From assembly GCA_024760905.1 (NCBI GenBank), contig CM045750.1, forward strand, positions 11,435,419 to 11,499,418: 64,000 bases of DNA, given 5' to 3'. Shown one piece after another: positions 24,629 through 32,906 of the stretch (positions are counted from its first letter, which is position 1; the number at the start of each line of letters is the position of its first letter). Under the pieces are notes generated by a model. It saw nothing but the letters and a program-made list of their open reading frames with translations, had not been told where the DNA came from and did no database searches. The position numbers were made by a program, and so were the translations under genes. The DNA is from Plotosus lineatus. Lineage: Eukaryota > Chordata > Actinopteri > Siluriformes > Plotosidae.

Positions 24629-27600
24629 ACACACACACACACACACACACACTCAGATGCGCACCTCACATAAAAATGTAAGTTGTTTTGATGGGGGGTT
24701 TTGGGTTGTTTTTTGTTTTTGTTTGTTTGGGGTTTATTTGCATAATTGTCCTTCTTTTGTGGCATTTTCCATCACGTTTCCCCCTATTCTTACTTAATTT
24801 CCTTATTTTTTAAATTCAATTAATTTAAAAAAAAAAACAGTGCACTGAAGCCGCATGAATTGAATCGCAAAGGAGCGAGGGATCCCTGTATATTAAAATA
24901 CTTCAGAATACCTGTAGTGCCATAGTGTCTTGATGACATAAGAGTAGCGTGATTCATGGAACACTGCATCTGTTATGTTGCAGTGATGTAACCACATCAC
25001 AAATAAACTCACAGTCATGATGTTGCAAAGACAAAATGTATAGGGACATCAGTGAATAGAATCGAAAACGCTTAGTCTTATCAGACACTATTAAAAAGAA
25101 TGTGTGGGAAAATTAAATAAATGATGTGTAGCACTTTAGTTCATAGTCACACGGTCATATATTGTGGTTAGATGGCACATCCTCACAGCAAGAAAGTTCT
25201 GGGTTTGAATCCCAGGCTCAGCAAGGGCGTGAATTCCCTGTGGGTAGTCTAGTGTCCTCCTATAGTCCAGAAGTAGTCCTGAAGTCCAGAGTGGGAATGT
25301 GTGTTTGTGAGTGTTGCCCTGCAATGGTCTGAAAGTCTGTTCAGGGTGTACTCAGAGTTGGCTGTGGTAGGCCCCACCCTGGTAGAATGAAGCATTTTGT
25401 GAACTGAATGAATGATCTATGGTTTACATGTTTTAAACATCTGCGATGGTCTTGCAAACTGTACAGTGTGTACCCCACCCTGAGCCAGAGTCAGTTTACA
25501 GGACACATCATCTAGTTCACCTTCCTAAAAAATGAATGGCTTTGAAGACATTAACACACTGAATGAGTCCAAACTAACACAAGCATGGACCGAGCCCTCA
25601 CCCTTTAATGTGTAGGATTTTAGCAGAGTTTGTGTTGAAATGAAAGAGTTTATAAACACTTTTTTCCTAAACGTGAACTGAACAGTATAATTAACTTTTA
25701 ACTGTTAATATTCAGTTGTCAAACAAAATATAAATCCTTACATTTGTACTTTAACTGCTTTAACTGCAAAAAATGACCCAGGCTTCCTCTCACAGGTGAC
25801 ACAATCTACGGTCGAGTGATGATGGATCCGGTGGAGAACTTGGGAAACTCATTCCACTGTAATATTGAGAAGGTTTTTTTGTGCACTGGGGCGGATGGAT
25901 ATCTTCCCAAGTACGACCCCACCAAGTCTGAATTCGGCTGCTTGGTGGATTCTCCTTCCCTACTATACAGATTCAAAATTATTGTATGTATATAAATTAC
26001 AGTGGCTCTTTACTACAGCACTGGTTTGTTTTATTTTATTTATTTAATTTCATTGTTAATACAGTGGTACATTTCAAAACATTTCACATCCTCCCAGCCC
26101 AGCACGAGACTATAAATAGTGTTTACTGCACTTCATATTGTTTGCTCGTTGCTTTTTCCCTACACCATAGCGCCACGATGAGAGTGCCACTGCCAACTAC
26201 TGTAGTGGAGGCGCAATTACACTTAGTTCTAGTACAGTATGGAAAAAAGGTTGAGGTTCAGCTTCATGCAGGCATTTAGGCTTCCATCTATTACACATGA
26301 CCGCAGGTTAGTCTTGATGCATTTCACGTGTGAGAAGGACTGCTCACGTGCGCATGTGGAGCCAAACGTGGTCAATACGACAGGACTCGTACGCTGCAGT
26401 GTTTATGTGACAGGAAGCGCGTCCTAAGTTTTGGCAATCAGCTGGCCTGTGGGTTGAAGTTTTTCATTCTGTCCATTTGCGTTTTGCTTGCCAGCTCTGC
26501 TTGGCTTCGTGCACATGAGCTGATCAAATTGAGGGAAACTTACCTCTTTACCCCAAAAAACAACTCGCACAGGCTGTTGCATATAATCCGATAAAATTAC
26601 AGTTTCAAGGTATCGGCCTCGCCCACACATTGGAGTACAGAAAGGATTGGCTCTCGGCTGCGCACCACAGCGACAAGTAGCATTGAAAATAGATGTATAG
26701 ATTGAAATGCGTGAGATTTATTTATGTTTTTGTTTTATTTGATGGCTTTTTTCTGTATTTTTATTTAAAGGTCAGCGAAATTATGTACTGTTAGTATTAT
26801 CATTCTGTTAAGAAAGACCTTATCTGAGAGCCAGATGCAGTCATCAAAAGAGCCACATCTGGCTCGCGAGCCATAGGTTCCTGACCCCTGTCATAAGGGT
26901 TACGGAGAAGTTGTCGCCTCTCTTAGCCGACACAGAGTGAAGGCAGGGTACGCCCTTAACAGCTCGCCACACCATCACAGGACCAACACACATAAAACTA
27001 TTCATACTCACGCCTAGAGGCAGTTTGAAATCACCAGTTAACCTAATTTTCGTGACTTTCAAGTGTCAGAGGAACCCCGCATGAGCATGGGAAGAGCATG
27101 CAAATTCCACACAGAAACACATGAGCCCTGCACTGAAACCCGGGGCCTTTGTGTTGTGAGGTGGACGTGTTAACCTTTACGTCACCATGCCTCCCCGAAA
27201 TGTCTTCCAACCCAAAATAAATATATTAACTGTTTATATAACATGTAACTCGTCGTCTCTTTTTGTTTACAGGACAAAGCACAGTCGGAGACTCAGGCTT
27301 TGAGTTTTGGTGATATGAATTTCAATGCTGTGCTGGCAGTAGACGACCAATCAGCCCTCTCTCTCGTAAATCAGCCCGGCTCAGATGGGTTCAGACTGGA
27401 CGCAGCTCCCTTATTCCAGGTCTCTTCAGTGTTCAGCAAATAACGCTTTACATGATCATGAAAATGTGCTCTGAGTTGATTTTATCACGTTGATTTCATC
27501 TTTACTGCCTTTGTCACTCTGGCAGGTGGCAGCAGGCTGTGAGTGGTACATCCACACCATCTACACTGTGCGCTCCACAGACGATGCAAACCGTGACGTT

Positions 27601-28029
27601 GGAAAAAGAAGCATGGAGTACCATTCCTTCCTGGCACATAACAATCGTGCCAGACGCTCAAACCAGGACATGCCTGTTATCGCTGAAGTGATCGGTGCTG
27701 AGCACAGTCGAGGCACCAACATCATGCACATTGCTCTGGAGCATCAGCAGGCAGTGCAGGCCGGTGAGATTCCAGCCGAAGGACTCGCACAGCATAAAAC
27801 AGCCAAACATGGCAGTGAGGAAGAGGCCGTGATGTCAGCAAGAGTTTCAATTGGACTGCTCCTCTTTGGCCTCACCATGGTCATGCTTTATCTAATGCTT
27901 CGATCACAGAGGAGATCAAACAAAGAGGTAAGAAAAAGATCAGCGATGGAGAGACTAAGAGTTTCTGGCAACATGCGGCCGGTTCGATTGAGGAGTGGTT
28001 TCGAAGGCAGCGACGGCTCTGAAGTGTGA
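11753..28029 (+). CDS. frem2: FREM2 (FRAS1-related extracellular matrix protein 2), C-terminal part, 8 exons
   Basis: Spliced CDS, partial at the 5' end: 11753-11945, 14474-14578, 15008-15135, 15394-15528, 21390-21516, 25796-25983, 27273-27419, 27526-28029. The joined exons give 1524 coding nt (508 residues) with consistent phases (0,1,1,0,0,1,0,0 at exon starts). FREM2 is a single-pass basement-membrane protein that forms the Fraser complex with FRAS1 and FREM1 and anchors embryonic epithelium to mesenchyme. The sequence shows the conserved C-terminal extracellular blocks ([52 protein letters not shown]), a hydrophobic helix and a C-terminal GSEV. The FREM2 family is about 3100-3200 residues, so this is roughly the last sixth. 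FRAS1 is the alternative, but its cytoplasmic tail is longer and the blocks read as FREM2. Which teleost paralogue (a or b) cannot be told. Confidence 0.93.
11957..12085. repeat. Compound (CA)n-(TA)n-(TG)n microsatellite
   Basis: CA run, then ATATAT, then TG run: self-complementary arms around an AT centre. Starts 11 bp inside the intron after the GC donor at 11946. Confidence 0.95.
12086..12445 (-). mobile_element. RTE LINE 3' fragment
   Basis: 360-bp 5'-truncated copy, minus strand, coding the last blocks ([35 protein letters not shown]). It begins with a (TTC)n run, the complement of the GAAG-type 3' end, and sits between (GT/AT)n tracts in a frem2 intron. Confidence 0.85.
12446..14152. 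other. frem2 intron; one unclassified repeat-like block
   Basis: (GT)n at 12466-12494, T run at 12699-12720, C run at 12931-12940. The segment 13640-14110 (catgacatcatatcag, tctctcgtcccggtc, cttgtggcatgcg) reads like an old transposon, but I cannot place it. The 117-codon frame at 12774 has no support. Confidence 0.45.
14153..14260. mobile_element. TIR element, family 1, end fragment
   Basis: CGGGATCCCTCACTTTCTG start and gcgaagtaggatcaccccc block; the rest is missing. Confidence 0.65.
14474..14578 (+). CDS. frem2: frem2 exon
   Basis: 105 nt between acceptor gtttacgtag and donor gtgaga. With the preceding split codon it reads [18 protein letters not shown] and continues to GLFVTSHH. It enters and leaves in phase 1. 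Confidence 0.9.
14580..15007. other. frem2 intron, no element recognised
   Basis: 429-nt intron between two phase-1 exons; AT-rich, plain. Confidence 0.7.
15008..15135 (+). CDS. frem2: frem2 exon
   Basis: 128 nt between acceptor cattcag and donor gtgagt. It completes a split Leu codon, then reads [17 protein letters not shown] to WTFTSDFA, leaving in phase 0. A short 258-nt intron follows. Confidence 0.9.
15394..15528 (+). CDS. frem2: frem2 exon
   Basis: 135 nt (45 codons, phase 0 to 0) between acceptor cacacag and donor gtaaaa. It begins [16 protein letters not shown] and ends DLDIRFQQ. The intron that follows (15529-21389) is the one carrying the intact RTE LINE. Confidence 0.92.
15713..16005. 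repeat. (AT)n and (GT)n microsatellites around a SINE-B half
   Basis: AT at 15713-15764, GT at 15936-15994. Confidence 0.9.
15768..15932 (-). mobile_element. SINE-B 5' half, minus strand
   Basis: catgtttttgaactgtggga to gctaatcatcatgccaccatcccgcccc, bracketed by an (AT)n tract at left and a (GT)n tract at right. Confidence 0.8.
16117..20177. mobile_element. TIR element, family 3, split by the RTE LINE
   Basis: CAGTAATCCCCCGTATTTC at left and CGGAATAGCGGGGGATTACTG at right. Without the LINE (and one 15-bp duplicate) it would be about 0.9 kb. The right part (19520-20177) holds GC-rich sequence with the repeated motif aaccaatcag/gccaatcag. No intact transposase. Confidence 0.75.
16353..19504 (+). 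mobile_element. RTE-clade LINE, near full length, flanked by 15-bp target duplication
   Basis: Non-LTR retrotransposon with an apurinic endonuclease segment ([19 protein letters not shown] at about 16690; [11 protein letters not shown] at about 17076) and a reverse transcriptase segment with [20 protein letters not shown] and the catalytic FADD at 18724-18735. It ends in the block [20 protein letters not shown] and a GAAG-type 3' end. The endonuclease resembles proteins often annotated craniofacial development protein 2-like. Several frame changes break the single ORF, so this copy is dead. ATAAATACTGTGTAA is repeated perfectly at 16338-16352 and 19505-19519, which defines both ends. The 5' end starts AATGCAGCC, as does the copy at 40982-43907, so this is a true 5' end. 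RTE clade is inferred from the protein blocks and length (about 3.15 kb). Confidence 0.85.
20325..20475 (+). mobile_element. SINE-C copy
   Basis: GGGGCAGTGGTGGCTAAGTGG head, GGAGTTGAATCCCC B box, ATTGGGCCCTTGAGCAAAGC and ACTTAACCCTCAG. The 3' part is lost. Confidence 0.78.
20894..21260 (+). mobile_element. SINE-B copy with (GT)n expansion
   Basis: Head GGGCAGCATAGTGGCATAGTGG; tail GATAGGCTTCAGCCTCC. A 76-nt GT run (about 21088-21164) has grown inside the body where other copies have a few GTGTG repeats. Confidence 0.8.
21088..21165. repeat. (GT)n microsatellite inside SINE-B
   Basis: Uninterrupted GT of about 76 nt. Confidence 0.95.
21390..21516 (+). CDS. frem2: frem2 exon
   Basis: 127 nt, phase 0 to 1, donor gtacgt. 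It reads [16 protein letters not shown] to TDAAFTQ plus one base. The acceptor is weak (ttatctggag, little pyrimidine tract) and the exon's own first six bases are GTGAGT, a strong donor look-alike. This exon may therefore depend on splicing enhancers. Confidence 0.88.
21517..21937. other. frem2 intron, no element recognised
   Basis: Unique-looking DNA between the exon and SINE-B. Confidence 0.5.
21938..22230 (-). mobile_element. SINE-B copy, minus strand, partial
   Basis: Tail (tttcactggctaaaccgttt), body with a (CA)n expansion (22063-22098), and gtggaaaccggagtacctggaggaaacc. The head is missing. Confidence 0.75.
22316..22735 (+). pseudogene. Transposon-type ORF remnant with SAP-like N-terminus
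   Basis: ATG at 22316 opens a frame to a stop at 22493-22495. A first frame change there leads to [19 protein letters not shown], and a second near 22605 leads to [14 protein letters not shown] and [13 protein letters not shown]. The order (acidic start, short helix pair like a SAP DNA-binding domain, then WPP-x-Y-x-DIADFL) matches a dispersed gene family of fish and cnidarians whose longer members carry a YqaJ-like nuclease. That identification is from memory. It is broken, so not a working gene. Confidence 0.5.
22863..23152. mobile_element. TIR element, family 1, one end missing
   Basis: Shares gccaattatgc and acatgtacgtatacgtcag blocks; right end CTGAGGGATCTCGG followed by TA. Confidence 0.7.
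23153..24107. other. frem2 intron; unclassified repeat-like block
   Basis: 23290-23530 (gaatctgctgatccgagccc, catcctgatggcagg, gatcggaccaccctctg) resembles a dispersed fish repeat, family unknown. The frame at 23817-24086 has no support. Confidence 0.4.
24108..24355 (-). mobile_element. Chimeric SINE, third copy
   Basis: SINE-B tail 24108-24225, then SINE-A body from about 24227 (cagaaacacgctgaaggc) to gttagctgcactgagg. It abuts the TIR element at 24363. Confidence 0.82.
24363..24888. mobile_element. TIR element, family 1, opposite orientation, with (CA)n
   Basis: CAGGGATCCCTCACTTTCTG at left, GAGCGAGGGATCCCTG at right, TA after. A 78-nt CA tract (24574-24652) is internal, where other copies have a few ACAC units. 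Confidence 0.8.
24890..25795. other. frem2 intron, mostly unique
   Basis: Apart from SINE-B at 25158 nothing is recognised. Ends in the acceptor cttcctctcacag. Confidence 0.5.
25158..25412 (+). mobile_element. SINE-B copy, degraded
   Basis: ATTGTGGTTAGATGGCACATCC head, GGGTTTGAATCCC B box, tail ACCCTGGTAGAATGAAGC. Body shortened. Confidence 0.7.
25796..25983 (+). CDS. frem2: frem2 exon
   Basis: 188 nt, phase 1 to 0, acceptor cctctcacag and donor gtatgt. It reads [17 protein letters not shown], then the cysteine-containing stretch [15 protein letters not shown], and ends LLYRFKII. Two further cysteines (NSFHC, FGC) are typical of an extracellular disulphide-bonded domain. Confidence 0.92.
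26090..26890. mobile_element. hAT-like remnant in a frem2 intron
   Basis: The right end is clear (ctggctcgcgagccataggttcctgacccctg region, 26855-26889). The interior (26230-26650) carries broken minus- and plus-strand frames. The left end is not identifiable. A similar end without interior is at 3304-3345. Confidence 0.45.
26895..27195 (-). mobile_element. SINE-B copy, minus strand
   Basis: ggttacggagaagttgtcgcc tail to gttaacctttacgtcaccatgcctccc head. It lies 70 bp before a frem2 exon acceptor. Confidence 0.75.
27273..27419 (+). CDS. frem2: frem2 exon
   Basis: 147 nt (49 codons, phase 0 to 0), acceptor tttgtttacag, donor gtctct (weak). It reads [13 protein letters not shown] through [20 protein letters not shown] to APLFQ. 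The intron that follows is only 106 nt. Confidence 0.92.
27526..28029 (+). CDS. frem2: frem2 last coding exon: membrane helix and cytoplasmic tail
   Basis: 167 codons plus stop TGA at 28027-28029. Residues 1-19 of the exon complete the conserved extracellular block ([15 protein letters not shown]). R-A-R-R at exon residues 41-44 (27646-27657) looks like a proprotein-convertase site. Residues 107-125 (27844-27900) form a hydrophobic helix ([19 protein letters not shown]) followed by arginines, giving a type I topology. The tail of about 42 residues is basic and ends GSEV, a class I PDZ ligand (S/T-x-V) of the kind through which Fraser proteins bind GRIP1. An internal GAG|gtaaga at 27925-27933 resembles a donor, but the open frame simply continues to the PDZ end. 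Confidence 0.92.
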   Translation: MAAGCEWYIHTIYTVRSTDDANRDVGKRSMEYHSFLAHNNRARRSNQDMPVIAEVIGAEHSRGTNIMHIALEHQQAVQAGEIPAEGLAQHKTAKHGSEEEAVMSARVSIGLLLFGLTMVMLYLMLRSQRRSNKEVRKRSAMERLRVSGNMRPVRLRSGFEGSDGSEV

Positions 28030-28350
28030 CGGTGTGAGGGCTGCAGGATTCAGTTTTGATTGTTGTGTGCCATCTTGGATGATTTGCAGTTTAACAAGTG
28101 CCTGAGAAAGAATCAGTCCAGTGAAAGGTCCGTGAAATCCAGCTGCATTCTCAACGTGTGGCTGAGTGGTTTTGAACTGTGCTGCACTGTATTGGAACCG
28201 GATACAACCGTGTCCTCAGATGTGCTAATTATCATGGTTTTTGTGACATATATTCAGATTTCAAAGGTCCAAGTTTTGGCACACAGTATTTTAAGGATAT
28301 GTAATGGGGTAACGTAGTCATAATTCAATAAAATATCAGACTTGTTGAGA
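28030..28350 (+). other. frem2: frem2 3' UTR
   Basis: Non-coding sequence after the stop, free of recognisable transposons. It reaches a canonical polyadenylation signal about 300 nt downstream. The end is approximate (10-25 nt after the signal). Confidence 0.55.
28327..28332 (+). terminator. frem2 polyadenylation signal AATAAA
   Basis: First AATAAA after the frem2 stop codon, in the context ttcAATAAAATATC. A GT-rich stretch (acttgttgag) follows within 20 nt. Confidence 0.55.
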
Positions 28351-29399
28351 ATAAGCCTAATAGACCCATTGAATGGTGATGTCACCAGTCAGCTGCTCCA
28401 GAGAACTAGATTCTTTGGGCTGGCAAAACAAAAAAATTTGTTTACAGTATTCAGTTCACACATGAATTATTGCACAATATTTGTTACTCTTTTAACGTGA
28501 CAGACAGGTTTGCGGTTAGCTATTGTGCCCCAGGATGCCCCATAGTTTTTGAGTGACAGCAGCAGAAAATTTAACAGGCAAAGAACTTTTAAACAGGTAG
28601 ATGAGAATGAGCCGTAAATTTCCCTACTTGGTAAGTCACATGCTTTCCAGGAGGTTTATTTAAAGCTGCTATCATATGTATAACAAAACCTGGAGAAATA
28701 TAACAATAGTAATTTTTTCAAAGATTTAAGCCTACCAATGACTTATAGATCCCATAAGGTGAGTGATGGCGAAACGATAACATCAGCCTGCATGCAGCGT
28801 AAACTAACACAATTCAAGTTCCCTCGTATTGCATGTGCAGTGAGTTTGTTAGCACTTAGCCTAGTTTTTTTGCCCAAACAAGCCCATGACTCAGCCGACA
28901 TGTGTCCTATATGTAGCGTTCATGTTTAACATTTATCCAATAATCTGACGACTCTAATGAAAGTTCATGATAGAAAACCTTCTGAATACAACCCGAGTGA
29001 AAATGATTATATTTGTTGTTGGCTTTTATCGATCCATGTGTGTAAAGTTCAGAATAGAGTATCTCATAAGCTAGCCATGAACTTCTGGAAAGTTCATGTA
29101 TCCACTTAGGGGGTGCTAACACAAGAGATGCAATAGAAAGGTGACTGATGTGACTGGTAGTTCACGACTGTCACTTTTTATTCTTAAAATGTTCTCAGAT
29201 TTTAATCTCGTGACATTGATATTCATGACATCGTATTTTGATCTCCTGGTTCTTGAGCTCATCAAAAAAAAAGTCAAACGTGTTTGAAATTTTTGTGAAT
29301 GTCTCAAAATGAGGCTCTGATACAGAGTAGCATCAAACTCTTCTCAAACAGCTGCATGTGTCATAACAAGAGCAAAGGTGCCAGTTCGCTCACAAATTA
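28351..29399. other. Intergenic, no gene recognised
   Basis: Unique-looking DNA after the frem2 3' end. The short frames at 28738 and 28907-29307 show no family resemblance. Confidence 0.5.
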
Positions 29400-29805
29400 C
29401 AGTGATCCCTCGCTATGTCATGCTTCAGTTCCTGCGGTTTCAGTGCATCGCGGGTTTTTAAAAATATTCATCAAAAAATAAAAAAATAAGGAAATTAAGG
29501 TAAAATAGGGGAAAAGTTAAGGAAAATGCTGCAAAACAAGGCCAATTATGCAACAACAAAAAAAATCCACACAAACAAAAACAAAAAACAACCCAAAACC
29601 CTCCAACAAAACTACTTACATTTTTATCTGAGTGTGTGTGCACGCGCATCTGTATGTGTGTGCGCGCGTCGGAGTGCGTGTTTGTGTGCTTGTGTGTGTG
29701 TGTGTGTGTGTGTGTGTCTCTGTTATATTAATTTACATCAATGCATTATTTTTGAATGTTTAATTGTTATTATAAGCATTTATAGCATTGAATATGTATT
29801 TATTG

Positions 29806-29809
<4 letters not shown>

Positions 29810-29884
<75 letters not shown>

Positions 29885-30123
29885 AGATGGTTTGGACATG
29901 TACAGAGGAGGGATAGTGAGTATATTGGCAGTAGGATGCTGAGGTTGGAACTACCAGGCAGAAGGCCTCGAGGAAGACCAAAGAAGAGATTTATGGATGT
30001 GGTGAAGGAAGACATGAAGGTCGTTGGAGTCAGAAAAGAAGATTCGGAGGACAGGGTGAGGTGGAGGCAGATGATTTGCTGTGGCGACCCCTGAAGGGAG
30101 CAGCCGAAAGTAAAAGAAGAAGA

Positions 30124-30203
<80 letters not shown>
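29810..30203. repeat. (AT)n tract interrupted by RTE fragment
   Basis: About 71 nt and 76 nt of AT on either side of 29881-30125. Confidence 0.9.
29881..30125 (+). mobile_element. RTE LINE 3' fragment inside an (AT)n tract
   Basis: 245-bp copy of the LINE 3' end on the + strand, nearly identical to 19263-19503 (four differences counted by eye). (AT)n lies on both sides (29810-29880 and 30126-30201), so the element landed in a microsatellite and its target duplication is invisible. Confidence 0.85.
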
Positions 30204-30300
30204 GTATACATAAGTCAGGAGAGTTGATCCTACTTCGTGGAAATTTGACGTTCGTGGAGGGTGTCAGTCCCCATTAACCGTGAAAAGTTAGGGTTCACTG

Positions 30301-31396
30301 TGTTTGTTTGTTTTTTTTCGCAAGGAAAAGTGACAGGTTGGAGACTTCAATATGGAAAGTTTAAGAAATGTTTGCACTAATAACATGAAAATAAAAAGCA
30401 GATGGTTTGAGAACAAAAAGAGAACAAAAAAACGTGACTGATTTATAACAAGAGATTCACTTTTTCTTGCCAAACAGCTCCAAAAACAATCGCAAATTAG
30501 TTGCAGATTGTTATTTAAGCCTCAAAATATTCACGTACAAGTGGACTAGCAAAATATTTTGACGCAAATATTTTGAAAAATTACAGAGGTCGCTTTTCTA
30601 TCACACCGCTAGTGTGATCAATCCGTTAGCCAAGTAAATTCCCCAGTTTTTGTCAGCACTGCTGTATGGATCAGGAAACTTCTCTTTACCAGCAGCCAGT
30701 TTTTCATCATCATTCCTCCAATGCAATGTTATCCAAGCTTGACTCATTTCTTTTGAGTTCACTGGTGTGTTTTTCATAAAACGCCGACACTGTATTCCGT
30801 TATCTTTCTTTTTCTTTTGCTAACTTGTTGGCTGTGCATGTGCGGAAAACGTGGATCAAAACAACTTTCAATGGGTCTATAGGAACATGCGGATTGAATA
30901 AATATGTTAATTCATGGTAAATTTTCAATTACAGTCTCAGTGGTCAATACTCAGTCGTAGAATTTAAAATGTGATTACATCATGTTCTGAGAGTTATATA
31001 TTTTATTATTTAATTGTTACACACCTTTTCCACTGATTGTACATAAATATCAAAATGTCGGAAACACTGAATGCCCACTGTTATTTGTTTACTGTTATCT
31101 GTTTAGCTTGATGCAATGAGCCATTCACAATATTTATGTTTACCAGAAGTATGCCACACACCATATTGTATCTCCTCTTTTTTTGAAAGCAGTGTTCATT
31201 ACAATGGATTATGTATTTTATGCACATGCAGCGTAACTCGGAATGATAGTATTGTATGTAATAAACATAATTGTTGAGTGTTGATCCAGGGTTGTTTATT
31301 TCCTGCTGTGTACAGTGTTAGCATGTACAAAAGCTCAACCGGCAAGCTGTTCAGGGTGTACCCCACCAAATACTCGAGTTTCCATATTATTAGTCT
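30301..31396. other. Intergenic, no feature recognised
   Basis: AT-rich. No ORF above background and no terminal repeats seen. Confidence 0.5.
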
Positions 31397-31512
31397 TCAT
31401 TCATTCATTTTCTGTAACGCTTAATCCTAATTAGGGTCATGGGGAGGCTGGCACCCATTCCAGCCGACTCCAAGCGAGGGCAGAGTACACCCTGCAGTAC
31501 ACCAAGGCCTTC
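31397..31512 (-). mobile_element. SINE-B tail or chimeric SINE fragment
   Basis: cattcattcattttctgtaacgcttaatcctaattagggtc style tail ending near cagtacaccaaggcc; the body is missing. Confidence 0.65.
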
Positions 31513-31950
31513 AGAATCAGCTAAATCAGTTGCAGATGTCACTTAAACTATATTAGCAATTCTTTAACTAATCAGATTTTAGATTCGCCTCACAGGGCCA
31601 TCTAGCTGGCCTACAATAACGTCAGCATTTTTCTGTCCTTTGATTTGTTGGTCCGAGTGATCTGCATATGATACATTTAAGTTAGAATTTTTAACACTAC
31701 AATGACTGACAGAGGAGCAGAAATTAACTTGGTGCCAGACATTCTTAAAAATCCATTTTCAAGATGGACTTTTCCAGAAAAGATTGACCTCAAAAAGAGA
31801 GGTCAGGAAGTGAAGGTACAGGTTTACCCTTTTATACTTTTGGCTGAGCGCCAATGTATCAGTGGCTTCCGTCAGTAAACGCTGGCGAAAGTTATTAAAT
31901 ATGCAGAGTTATTAGCAGAAATACACAAAATTCCTCTCTCTGCAAAGCCA
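31510..31950. repeat. Unclassified dispersed repeat, copy 2
   Basis: Diverged partner of 5464-5990. The tail of a SINE-B/chimeric SINE ends just before it. No terminal repeats were recognised. Confidence 0.6.
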
Positions 31951-32049
31951 TTCCTTGTTATAATACATGATAATATATGATGGTTTGTATAACTGGAACA
32001 TGATAATGCTGGTATAATGAGGTGGATTAGTCTGTAAGTCCCATTTGGG

Positions 32050-32625
32050 CAGTGGTGGTCTGGTGGTAAAAGGTGCTGTGCTGCATCGCTAATCCTCAGG
32101 TTGGGTTGAGGGTTCGAGTCTGTTATGGCACCAACTTGTTATGGGTTGCAGACAGCAATGTATTACAGACAGAATTCTTTTAAATGGAAACATATTTAAT
32201 CAACACACACTAATAAACACATTAAACAATACTAATCTACATCTGACCAAGATTGAAACAAAAACAAACAAACAAATGATATATTTACAGTTCTTTTTTC
32301 AAGTGTGATGTTGAGTTTAGACGTACCTATGTAGTACACTGACGTAATGACGCAATGACATACTGAAGCTGCATCCATTGTTTACAAACGACAGACTGAA
32401 TGTGCCCCTCCTTCTTCCCAGTTCAGTTATATATACATTGTTATAGTATATACTTTTCCAGCCCCTCGGAATTCCCCTGTTCTTTCTCGGGCATGCCCAG
32501 AACATGTGTTGACCTGGTTCAACAAAACAAAACCATTGCCTTTGCCCTGCATTACACGTCCCACTCTCCACAAGGTTGTCACTGTCCCCCCAGTGCAGCT
32601 AACTGGGCTATCAAAGCCCACCACT
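32050..32625 (+). mobile_element. SINE-A copy split by an unclassified 436-bp insertion
   Basis: The head at 32050-32120 (GCAGTGGTGGTCTGGTGG to GGGTTCGAGTC) resumes at 32557 (CGTCCCACTCTCCACAAGG) and ends truncated at 32625. The intervening 32121-32556 starts TGTTATGG and ends CATTACA, so it could be a small LTR. It also holds a block (about 32300-32440) shared with 53575-53690, so it could instead be part of a TIR element. Confidence 0.7.
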
Positions 32626-32654
32626 GATGCATGTACTGTATATGTATCGATAAA

Positions 32655-32706
32655 TGTGTGTGTGTGTGTGTGTGTGTGTGTATACAATATATATATATAT
32701 ATATAT

Positions 32707-32739
<33 letters not shown>

Positions 32740-32742
32740 GGA
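32655..32742. repeat. (TG)n-(TA)n-(CA)n-(TA)n compound microsatellite
   Basis: Ends directly at the left boundary of the Penelope-like element. Confidence 0.9.
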
Positions 32743-32850
32743 ATTTTCTGGGTCAATCCTTCCATATGAGAGTGCTGAATACTTTTTTGTAGAGCAAATA
32801 TAAGTAAAATTAAACAAAACAGAAGAAAGACTTCCTATTGAAACTTCATT

Positions 32851-32906
32851 TTCACTACAGATCTGTTTCGAGGGGCGGCGAAACCAACCTCTCTCTTCAG
32901 GTGATT
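32851..32906 (-). ncRNA. Hammerhead ribozyme motif (Penelope-associated)
   Basis: Read on the minus strand: stem I 5' strand ATCAC, core CTGAAGA (32894-32900), stem II beginning GAG and ending CTC, core GAAA (32866-32869), stem III CAGATCTG (32858-32865), then TA (32856-32857) and stem I 3' strand GTGAA. All invariant core bases are present (CUGANGA, GAAA, U-H with H = A). Stem I pairs over four base pairs. The predicted self-cleavage is after that A. It lies next to the left arm of the Penelope-like element, as expected. Confidence 0.75.

Larger units (their letters stand above)
29400..30300. mobile_element. TIR element, family 1, containing (AT)n and an RTE fragment
   Basis: CAGTGATCCCTCGCTATG at left (TA before), AGTTAGGGTTCACTG at right. 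The internal (AT)n has expanded and received the RTE fragment at 29881-30125. Confidence 0.75.
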
